Shown: positions 33,769 to 40,540 of the stretch, one piece after another
Layout of the letters: the number at the start of each line of letters is the position of its first letter
Position numbering within the stretch: position 1 is the stretch's first letter
DNA from: Chryseobacterium mucoviscidosis
GTDB taxonomy: Bacteria; Bacteroidota; Bacteroidia; Flavobacteriales; Weeksellaceae
Direction of reading: 5' to 3'
Assembly (NCBI RefSeq): GCF_002177115.1
Contig: NZ_MVAG01000164.1
Coordinates: 1 to 43,995 of the forward strand
Length of the DNA stretch: 43,995 nucleotides
Notes under the pieces: model-generated
What the model saw: only the letters and a program-made list of their open reading frames with translations
Database searches by the model: none
Told to the model about the DNA's origin: nothing
Translations under genes and position numbers: made by a program

Positions 33769-33917
33769 TTTTTTACACTGAATTATTTCATCTTTTTCAA
33801 TGAATTCTTTAAAAATAGAAGTTACATTGAAATTTGATAACAAAAATTTATTTGATGTAAAGTCGGATAAATTTTAGCATTTAAAACAAAACACATCAAA
33901 TCACAAAATATCAGGCT

Positions 33918-35957
33918 ATGTTTAAGGATGAAAATATACCCAAAACGCCTTCTTCAAAAGGAGAATCTTCAATGCTGATGAATGAGAATTTACAGCCGAA
34001 TAAACCTGTTATAGTGGATGAAAAGTTCTGGTCTCAGCAGCCGACTTCGAAAATACATAATGCAAAGGCAATTCCCGAAAGTCAGATTCAGGGAATTAAC
34101 CGTGTGGTAAAGCTGGATATTATTGTTGAAGGAAAAGCAGTAAAACATTTTAAACACTTTCAGTTAAAACAAAGTGCGACAAGACATCATGAATTCAGTC
34201 TTTTATTAGCACACGATACTTTAGGACGTGCAGAAAACCATAATCTGGAAGCGGCTCAGAATTTTTTAGGCAAAAGAATTACCGTAGTTTTTAAATATAA
34301 AGACCTCGAAGACGGTCCGGAAAGAAGTTTTGTAGGAGTTATCACGGAAGTTGGTTTCAGTCAGGAAAAAGGAAGCCTCGGAAATATAGTTCTTACAGGA
34401 TGCAGTCCGACGGTTTTGCTGGATGCGGCTCCTCATATTCAGAGTTTTGGCGGCGCACAGGAAATCAGCCTGAACAGCATTGCCAATGAGGTGATTAAAG
34501 AAGGTTTCGGGCAGGGGAAATTCGATTTTCGCGTAGATGCACAACACGGAAATGTTTCTTACAGCTCTCAGTATGAAGAAACCCACTACAATTATCTGGC
34601 AAGAATTGCGGAAGCTTATGGCGAACAGTTTTTTTATGACGGTGAAGTGCTGCATTTCGGAAAACTTCCTCCACAGGAAAAACCTGTAAAACTCACGTAC
34701 GGAAGCAGTGTAAATGATGTGAAGATCAAAATGAAAGCCCAGCACGTAAATCCTACATTCTACGGCTACAACAGCAGTAAAAACGAAAAATTAACAACAG
34801 GAAGTTCAAAAATAAATCATACCTCAGATATTGCTAAAAGAGCGTATGAAATTTCAGAAAGAACGTTTACGACGCCATCTTTAAGAGTTGCTCCCATTAA
34901 AGCAGCCTCTTTTATGGATATTGATGCTTCACAGAAAGGAACCGCCGGAAGTAAAGCTTCCGATGTCTTCATTACTTCGGGTGAAACTACCATTCCTTTT
35001 CTTTATCCGGGCTGTATTGCCGATATCGAGATGAGAAAAACCGATACGAACGCGACCGCTTATTTCACCAAATTAATGATTATTGAAGTTAATCATGAAG
35101 TAGATGCAAGAGGATATTACACCGGAACTTTTGAAGCGATTGCTTCAGACACAGGATTTATTCCGCGTCCTGAATTTCAGTTGCCGAAGGCGGAACCTCA
35201 GTTTGCCAAAGTGATTTCCAACTCAGATCCGATGAATCAGGGAAGAGTAAGGGTACAATTCGACTGGCAAAACGGCGCAACTACTACAGAATACATCCGT
35301 GTAATGACTCCCGATGCGGGAAGCAGCGATAAAGTGAATAAAAACCGTGGTTTTATGGCAATTCCGGAAGTCGGGGATCAGGTGATCGTTAATTTTGTTC
35401 ATCAGCATCCCGATCGACCTTTCGTGATGGGTGGAATGTTTCATGGTGCAATTGGAGCAGGTGGTGGTGCAGGAAATAATATTAAAAGTTTAAGCAGCCG
35501 AAGCGGTAACAAACTGGAACTGGATGATGGAGCAGGTTCTGTTTTTCTTACCGATCAGGGTGGCGCGAATATGAAATTTGACGGAGCAGGGAATGCGGTT
35601 ACCAATGCGAATCTCAACAAAACCGTCAATGTAGGAACTGCCAATACAGTAAATGCGGGAAGTACCAATATTATCAATGTCGGAAGTAAAGAAGGTGGTG
35701 GTGCAAATTCCAAAATATCGATGGATAAAGCCGGAAATATCAGTTTGGAATGCGATACCAATGTAACCATTAAAACCGGAGCAAGTTCAATTACATTAAA
35801 TTCGGACGGAACCATCATCGTAAAGGGAAAAATTATCGGGATCGGAGGTGAAGGAATCGGAATTGCGGCGTCTCAGGGAATTGATGTCTCTTCACCGGCA
35901 AACCATATTGGAGGAGGCCCTACGAAAATCGATGGTGGAGATGCATTTATAAATTAA
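33918..35957 (+). CDS. vgrG: VgrG spike protein 2
   Basis: The 679-residue protein is homologous to VgrG1 over most of its length (VVKLDIIVEGKAVKHFKHFQL, YNYLARIAEAYGEQFFYDGEVLHFGK, EVGDQVIVNFVHQHPDRPFVMGGMFHG). About 40 extra residues occur at the N-terminus, and the needle differs: it is built of short VNVGTANTVNAG-type repeats and ends in a glycine-rich strand region. The different tip explains how a separate cargo can be recruited. The genes behind it encode an adaptor-like protein and a PAAR-like deaminase toxin. The leader has TCAAATCACAAAATAT (33896-33911). Confidence 0.94.
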   Translation: MFKDENIPKTPSSKGESSMLMNENLQPNKPVIVDEKFWSQQPTSKIHNAKAIPESQIQGINRVVKLDIIVEGKAVKHFKHFQLKQSATRHHEFSLLLAHDTLGRAENHNLEAAQNFLGKRITVVFKYKDLEDGPERSFVGVITEVGFSQEKGSLGNIVLTGCSPTVLLDAAPHIQSFGGAQEISLNSIANEVIKEGFGQGKFDFRVDAQHGNVSYSSQYEETHYNYLARIAEAYGEQFFYDGEVLHFGKLPPQEKPVKLTYGSSVNDVKIKMKAQHVNPTFYGYNSSKNEKLTTGSSKINHTSDIAKRAYEISERTFTTPSLRVAPIKAASFMDIDASQKGTAGSKASDVFITSGETTIPFLYPGCIADIEMRKTDTNATAYFTKLMIIEVNHEVDARGYYTGTFEAIASDTGFIPRPEFQLPKAEPQFAKVISNSDPMNQGRVRVQFDWQNGATTTEYIRVMTPDAGSSDKVNKNRGFMAIPEVGDQVIVNFVHQHPDRPFVMGGMFHGAIGAGGGAGNNIKSLSSRSGNKLELDDGAGSVFLTDQGGANMKFDGAGNAVTNANLNKTVNVGTANTVNAGSTNIINVGSKEGGGANSKISMDKAGNISLECDTNVTIKTGASSITLNSDGTIIVKGKIIGIGGEGIGIAASQGIDVSSPANHIGGGPTKIDGGDAFIN

Positions 35958-35963
35958 TTTTTT

Positions 35964-36854
35964 ATGGATAGCTTATTTAAAATAAAAGATAAATTTTCTG
36001 AACAATATACATTAACAATCGAATCAGATATCAAGGCAGTGAATGTTCATATGACTTCAAAATCCCAATTGAGATGGGATTTCAGTGTTTTGAAAATCGA
36101 AGAGGATTTTGTTGAGGTTAAAATTATTCAGCTCGATCATATTTTATTGGAATCGAATAATCCTTTGATTAAAGAAATTGCGGCACTAACGAACGCTTTT
36201 TCAAGATTATATAACGAATTATATTTAAAAATAAATTCGGAAGGAAAAGTAACAGAAGTGCTGAATATGGAGATCATTAGATCCAAATGGCATCATACAA
36301 AAGCCGAAATGGAAGCTATTGCAGAGAATAATCCGGATATAAAAAATGCAATTGTACTGAATGATAATATTTTTCAAAACCCATTAAAATTAATAGAAGG
36401 AATTCAGAATAATGAATTTTTTCTGATGTTTTTCAATAAAATTTATGGGAGAAAAATCCCCGGAAGTTACAAGGAAAATGCGTTGAATTTATTCAATTCT
36501 GCTAATGTGCATTGGAGCTACAATCTTAAAAATGTAAGCAATCCTTTATTGTCATCTGATGAAATGATTGCTGAACTTTCAGGAGAACCCTCTGTTTTGT
36601 TGAATATTGGTTTCTACAACAGAGCTTATGTACAATTTGCCAATCAGATCGATACCAAAAAACTCAATACTTCACTCAACGAAAGAGGAATTTTCAGAGT
36701 AGATCAGACTACGGGAAGAATCATCGAAGCTTCTTTAAACAGAGAAGAAATTGCCGATCCCGAAAATCTTTACAACAAATTGAAATATACTTTCTACAGC
36801 GATGAAATATTAAAATTTAAAATGTCTAATGAAAACGTTACCGCAGAATCTTAG
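35964..36854 (+). CDS. adaptor-like T6SS accessory protein, function unknown
   Basis: The 296-residue protein has no signal peptide and starts 7 bases after vgrG2. It begins with beta strands (YTLTIESDIKAVNVHMTSKSQLRWDFSVLKI), then a helix, and contains NPLIKEIAALTNAFSRLYNELYLKINSEGKV and NPLKLIEGIQNNEFFLMFFNKIYG. The order of elements resembles that in the LysM protein upstream of hcp1 (residues 108-240), so I suspect a shared fold. Genes between vgrG and a toxin often encode effector chaperones that load the toxin on the spike. Here it would load the PAAR-like deaminase. Without a search this stays inference. Confidence 0.75.
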   Translation: MDSLFKIKDKFSEQYTLTIESDIKAVNVHMTSKSQLRWDFSVLKIEEDFVEVKIIQLDHILLESNNPLIKEIAALTNAFSRLYNELYLKINSEGKVTEVLNMEIIRSKWHHTKAEMEAIAENNPDIKNAIVLNDNIFQNPLKLIEGIQNNEFFLMFFNKIYGRKIPGSYKENALNLFNSANVHWSYNLKNVSNPLLSSDEMIAELSGEPSVLLNIGFYNRAYVQFANQIDTKKLNTSLNERGIFRVDQTTGRIIEASLNREEIADPENLYNKLKYTFYSDEILKFKMSNENVTAES

Positions 36855-37086
36855 CATAAAATCTTTTGTTAAAAGGTTTTCATTAAAAAATTACTACATC
36901 GAATTTAATTTAAAATTGGATCGTAAAAATTCTGCCCGAGGTTTATTCATTTTAATTGAAAAAAAATACCGCGAAAATCAGGAAGATTATATCAAAAGAA
37001 TCGGTTATGGTTTAGAACATCAACTGATTAATAAAAGAAATAAAATAACTACCCATACAAGAAAGCAAATACTTAAAAAAACATGA
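36829..37086 (+). CDS. small basic protein, overlapping gene
   Basis: The 85-residue frame overlaps the end of the adaptor-like gene by 26 bases and stops 1 base before the deaminase toxin start, so it fills the gap exactly. The product is basic (about 18 Lys/Arg in the last 60 residues) and has no signal peptide or hydrophobic segment. I recognise no family. Tight packing favours a real gene. The A-rich base composition alone could also produce it by chance. Confidence 0.5.
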   Translation: MKTLPQNLSIKSFVKRFSLKNYYIEFNLKLDRKNSARGLFILIEKKYRENQEDYIKRIGYGLEHQLINKRNKITTHTRKQILKKT

Positions 37087-37087
37087 T

Positions 37088-38707
37088 ATGGGAAATAAAA
37101 TTATCACAGAGAAAGATTTCTGGATGTGCTCCAGTGGCGCAATGCCCGCTCAGTTACAGGGAACCAGAAAAAGTAATAAAAAAAGTTCTGGAGATGTCTA
37201 CATCACCGTTGCAGATACTGCAACAAGCAGTTGGATAGACTTCGGATGCACCAAAAATATGTTGTTGGCGGCTCTGATAACGGCAATTGCTGTTGTAGTT
37301 GTTGTGGCTCTTATCGTCGGAACAGGCGGTGTTGCAGCCATCGGATTAATCGGAATGATGGCAATTGGAGCAGCAGCCGGAGTTGCAGGAGGGATTGTTG
37401 CTGCCGTTGACGGAGCTTTGAAATGCGGACAGAAAAATGCTACTGCAAGAACTTGGAGTGACAGCAAAGGAAATCTTCTGCTAACGGGAACTCCTGCTAT
37501 TACTGGCGATAAAACCATGACTTGTTCTATCGGCGGTGTTGTAAAATTTGCCCCTGAAATCAAAAGCTGGACTCATGCTCTGGCTTTGGGAGGATTTAAT
37601 TATGTTACTCAACTTGCAGGCTGTGCTTTGGGGGGAGCTGCAGTCGGAGCGGGAGGATTTTTGGTTTCTGGTTTAGCGGGAGGTTCACTTGCCGTTGCTG
37701 CGCCTACATTTTCGAGTGTGCTATCGAATGTTGCAGGAAGTTTTACAGGAATTTGGGGAGGAAGCAGAGCACTTTTCGGACTTAATTCCTTAGCAAATGA
37801 ACATGCTTACGGAAATGTTCAGGATGCGGGAGACGCAGGAGCAGCGTTGGTAAATGGAGGTGTTCCGGAAATCGGAATGGGACAACGTATTTTTACCGGA
37901 CAGGCACATCCTTCTGATTATCTTCTTTTCTTATATTTGTTGAACATTAGAGCTAAAGGTCCGGCAACTCCTCATGTAGAAGAACCGAATACAGCAGGAG
38001 ATAAAGATGGAAATACGCCGACAGATAAAGACGGAAATACAGCAAATAAAGACGAAGGACAACCAAAAGAAGAAGGAAATCAGACACCTGAAGATGAAGG
38101 TGCTAATAGAAGTAAAGGACAAGGTGACGAAGGACAGAATAATTCTAATAAAAATAAAAAAGGAGATGCCTACGAAAGCCCTCCTAAAACTCCTCAGGAA
38201 AAACTAGTTGAAGCTACGGAGGCAAAAGCAAAAGAGATTGTAGGAAGTCAAAGTGCCTCAGAAAGAGGACCTTGTTTATCCGGAGTTTATGATCCCGCAA
38301 CAGGTAAAACATTCTTTGGCCAGAATTTTAAAACCAATGCAACGGGTAGGGCTGCTTATGAAAAATGGCTTACAGATCCTCCGGAACTTGGAGGAGCAGA
38401 TCCTATTATAAAGCAAAAGGTTGCGGAATACGAAGCTAAAATTAAAAGCGGTGAAATTAAACCACCCGAAACTGCTGATAACAGATTAGCCGCTCACTCA
38501 GAAATGAGAGCTTATGATCAGGCTTTAAAAGCAAGAAGAGAAGCCGGATTGCCTGTTGATGAAAATTCAATAAGAGAAATGGATCTCCATAACAGAGATT
38601 TACAAAATAATGCAATCAAAAATAATGGAGGAACTCCTCCTCCGAAGGTAAGATGTCCACATTGTGGTTTCTTAACGGATGGAATTAATACTCACGGACA
38701 TAATTAA
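37088..38707 (+). CDS. PAAR-like protein with C-terminal YwqJ-type deaminase toxin
   Basis: The 539-residue protein starts with a PAAR-like part (DFWMCSSGAMPAQLQG, DVYITVADTATSSWIDFGC). A hydrophobic Ala/Gly/Val-rich region (about 57-110, two likely membrane helices) interrupts it before TMTCSIGGVVKF. A second hydrophobic Gly-rich region spans about 155-225, then a low-complexity D/E/K/N/G/Q linker (about 297-365). The last 150 residues are a cytidine-deaminase-fold toxin: zinc ligand His470 with Glu472 in AAHSEMRAYDQAL, and Cys523-x-x-Cys526 in RCPHCGFL. The toxin presumably deaminates nucleotides or nucleic acid inside the target, and the hydrophobic helices may help it cross the inner membrane. 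Substrate unknown. Confidence 0.88.
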   Translation: MGNKIITEKDFWMCSSGAMPAQLQGTRKSNKKSSGDVYITVADTATSSWIDFGCTKNMLLAALITAIAVVVVVALIVGTGGVAAIGLIGMMAIGAAAGVAGGIVAAVDGALKCGQKNATARTWSDSKGNLLLTGTPAITGDKTMTCSIGGVVKFAPEIKSWTHALALGGFNYVTQLAGCALGGAAVGAGGFLVSGLAGGSLAVAAPTFSSVLSNVAGSFTGIWGGSRALFGLNSLANEHAYGNVQDAGDAGAALVNGGVPEIGMGQRIFTGQAHPSDYLLFLYLLNIRAKGPATPHVEEPNTAGDKDGNTPTDKDGNTANKDEGQPKEEGNQTPEDEGANRSKGQGDEGQNNSNKNKKGDAYESPPKTPQEKLVEATEAKAKEIVGSQSASERGPCLSGVYDPATGKTFFGQNFKTNATGRAAYEKWLTDPPELGGADPIIKQKVAEYEAKIKSGEIKPPETADNRLAAHSEMRAYDQALKARREAGLPVDENSIREMDLHNRDLQNNAIKNNGGTPPPKVRCPHCGFLTDGINTHGHN

Positions 38708-38713
38708 AAGTAT

Positions 38714-39214
38714 ATGTTGGATTTATTTAATAAAAAATTAAGACTTGAAGATATTGATGATCGTTTTTACACTAAAAATGACATCAATGGAAATGCAGTT
38801 TATTTTTTAGACAAAGAATTTAAAGAACCATTCACTGGTGAAATATTTGTAACGTTTAATGGTGTTTTGGAGTCTGAAGCCCAATATAAAAACGGATATA
38901 AAAATGGTATCGAAAATATTTATAATTCTAATGGAATTTTAGAACAAACCAATGAAAATAGAGGAAATGTAATTTTTGGAGTCTCCAAAGAATTTAATGA
39001 AGAAGGAGATGTTGTAATATCGAGTATTGTTTACAATAATGACTGTATCAGATCTGTGGAAAATTCTGATGGCGAAGTTGTAGAAACCCAATCATATACA
39101 GGGAAATATGGCGAAAATTTACCGGAATATCTCCAAAATTTATTAAGGCTTTCCAAAGAAGATTTATTTAATTATGAGTTCAAAAGTGAGAATCCATATT
39201 TAAATATTAACTAA
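38714..39214 (+). CDS. cytoplasmic immunity candidate with MORN-like repeats
   Basis: The 166-residue acidic protein has no signal peptide or lipobox. It holds MORN_2-type strands such as PFTGEIFVTFNGVLESEAQYKNGYKNG and IENIYNSNGILEQTNENRG. MORN-variant proteins are frequent antidotes for deaminase or nuclease toxins. It starts 6 bases after the deaminase toxin, whose target is cytoplasmic, so a cytoplasmic antidote is expected. This contrasts with the lipoprotein antidotes of the two envelope-targeting effectors in the same locus. Function is inferred. Confidence 0.75.
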   Translation: MLDLFNKKLRLEDIDDRFYTKNDINGNAVYFLDKEFKEPFTGEIFVTFNGVLESEAQYKNGYKNGIENIYNSNGILEQTNENRGNVIFGVSKEFNEEGDVVISSIVYNNDCIRSVENSDGEVVETQSYTGKYGENLPEYLQNLLRLSKEDLFNYEFKSENPYLNIN

Positions 39215-39384
39215 AATAGTTATATAGTAATGTTTTAGATTTTAACTAATCTTAGGAAACGTAAGAAACTGTCTTATTTTTTAGCATAAAATAAAAAGGG
39301 CAAAAGTTAATAAATGTTATAAAAAATAAATGAGCTCAGAAATTTATTAACTTTAATATCTTATTAATTTTAATAAAAAACATT

Positions 39385-39735
39385 ATGGAAGCCTATAATT
39401 TTGAGACTGCTATTAAACCTTTTTTTTGGGTATCCTCAGAAAAAACGTATTCAGTATGTTTAAATGCGGGAACTTACAAACCAGAAATTTTCGAATGGCG
39501 AAAAGACGAAGGTTTTGAAGGCAACGGTTACGACTGGACTTCACTGGCAAAAGTTTTTGTAGAAGAGAAAAAACCGAACCTGTCGGACGACATTAAATTC
39601 GATCCGGAAGCCGATATGTTCTGTGCCTACTCCAGCAATCCGGAAAGCCTGAAAGAATTTATTTCTGAATTCAAAAAAGCCTGCGAAGACGAAATGCTGA
39701 TTCAGGATCTCTTTTCAAAAGCCGAAATTGATTAA
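39385..39735 (+). CDS. Imm51-family immunity protein, no cognate toxin in view
   Basis: The 116-residue protein matches the Imm51 pattern from my knowledge of the family: PFFWVSSEKTYSVCLNAGTYKPEIFEW, DEGFEGNGYDWTSLAKVF and KFDPEADMFCAYSS. It is cytoplasmic (no signal). 170 bases separate it from the previous gene, with TAACTTTA at 39348-39355 as a possible -7 box, so it has its own transcript. Imm51 proteins protect against polymorphic toxins. No further toxin follows in the 750 gene-free bases downstream, so it is either a second antidote for the deaminase or an orphan that protects against kin. Confidence 0.85.
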   Translation: MEAYNFETAIKPFFWVSSEKTYSVCLNAGTYKPEIFEWRKDEGFEGNGYDWTSLAKVFVEEKKPNLSDDIKFDPEADMFCAYSSNPESLKEFISEFKKACEDEMLIQDLFSKAEID

Positions 39736-39753
39736 ATATCCCTTAAAATATTC

Positions 39754-39786
39754 AAAAAGATCTCAATTTGAGGTCTTTTTTATTTG
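39754..39786 (+). terminator. terminator at the end of the T6SS locus
   Basis: A 13-bp stem AAAAAGATCTCAA/TTGAGGTCTTTTT with one G-T wobble is followed by TTTATTTG. Confidence 0.8.
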
Positions 39787-39888
39787 TAACATTCCGACTG
39801 TTTAAACAATTTCGATCCAAAATCTGTTCTTTCTTATCCTGTGAATGAAAATATTTTAGGGAGCTGTTTCTCGCTTTCCGCACTCGCT

Positions 39889-39943
39889 ATTTCTTTAGTT
39901 TCGGCTGCGGCGGCAAAGCCGCCGCAACCGAAACTAAAGAAAT
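39889..39943. repeat. long perfect-class hairpin in a flavobacterial intergenic repeat
   Basis: Arms of 26 bases (39889-39914 and 39918-39943) separated by AAA match at 25 of 26 positions, and the mismatch is a G-T wobble. The stem core is GC-rich (GCGGCGGC/GCCGCCGC) in otherwise AT-rich DNA. The left flank GGGAGCTGTTTCTCGCTTTC and the right flank with CTGCAATCGAGGCTAG recall a common Chryseobacterium-type intergenic element; that recollection is not checked. No protein is encoded. Confidence 0.8.
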
Positions 39944-40017
39944 GAGCTCAGACAAATGCTGCAATCGAGGCTAGAACAAAGGAACCGTTGAAATTTTCAG
40001 TAAGATTAGTACTCATT

Positions 40018-40108
40018 TGTCATTCTGATTGGAATTTTGCGAAGCATTATGGAATGAAGAATCTTTACACAAGTAGTTAATTGAGATTCTTCCTTGGTCA
40101 GAATGACA
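40018..40108. repeat. REP-like inverted element (GTCATTCTGA type)
   Basis: TGTCATTCTGA (40018-40028) and its exact inverse TCAGAATGACA (40098-40108) flank a 69-base centre with GAATGAAGAATC and GAGATTCTTCC. This is the usual form of the GTCATTCTGA...GAAGAATC elements scattered through Bacteroidota intergenic DNA. Confidence 0.7.
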
Positions 40109-40303
40109 GCTCATATTGCCTGAAAATCGACTTCGGAAGCTGAAGCGTTAAGAAAATGAATCAGATGAACGTTAAAAAAATTCTACTGTCTGAGTGCGAC
40201 AGAATTTTAAACCGAAGAACCAATCTACCATTCGCGCGAGTTTTAGAATTTTTAGAGAATAGGATTCATTTTTAGCATTCAGCTTCCCGGTCTTGAATTT
40301 TTG

Positions 40304-40329
40304 TTTCTTTTGTCTCAGGACAAAAGAAA
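40304..40329. repeat. short perfect hairpin
   Basis: TTTCTTTTGTC-TCAG-GACAAAAGAAA has perfect 11-bp arms, in the gene-free region before polA. It has no T tract typical of a terminator on the plus strand. Confidence 0.6.
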
Positions 40330-40351
40330 ATGTTATAATAAAAAGGCGTTC

Positions 40352-40376
40352 AGATTCTTCCTTTGTCAGAATGACA
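40352..40376. repeat. second copy of the REP-like arm
   Basis: A 25-base segment (AGATTCTTCCTT...GTCAGAATGACA) matches 40084-40108 at 24 of 25 positions. Between 39787 and 40517 I see only these repeats. A 79-codon minus frame there reads through repeats and is not a credible gene. Confidence 0.65.
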
Positions 40377-40517
40377 CGGGCATTGCTAAAAAAGTATTGA
40401 ACTTTATTCAAGATAAAAGAAAAATATTTAGAATAGAATTCAACATTTAGATTCTTTCAGAAGACAATTCGCACCGTTATTTTAATTCAACACAAAAGAA
40501 AAAGAAAAGTAATTTCT

Positions 40518-40525
40518 TATCTTTG
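40518..40525 (+). promoter_or_regulatory. -7 box of polA
   Basis: TATCTTTG is a perfect -7 box, only 15 bases before the ATG at 40541. Transcription would begin near 40530-40533, so the leader is very short or absent and the start at 40541 is favoured over 40532. Confidence 0.55.
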
Positions 40526-40540
40526 TTCCTTATGGAAAAT

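Noticed and set aside
40172..40411. 79-codon minus-strand frame before polA
   Set aside because: It reads through the hairpin and a REP-like arm and has no promoter or domain.
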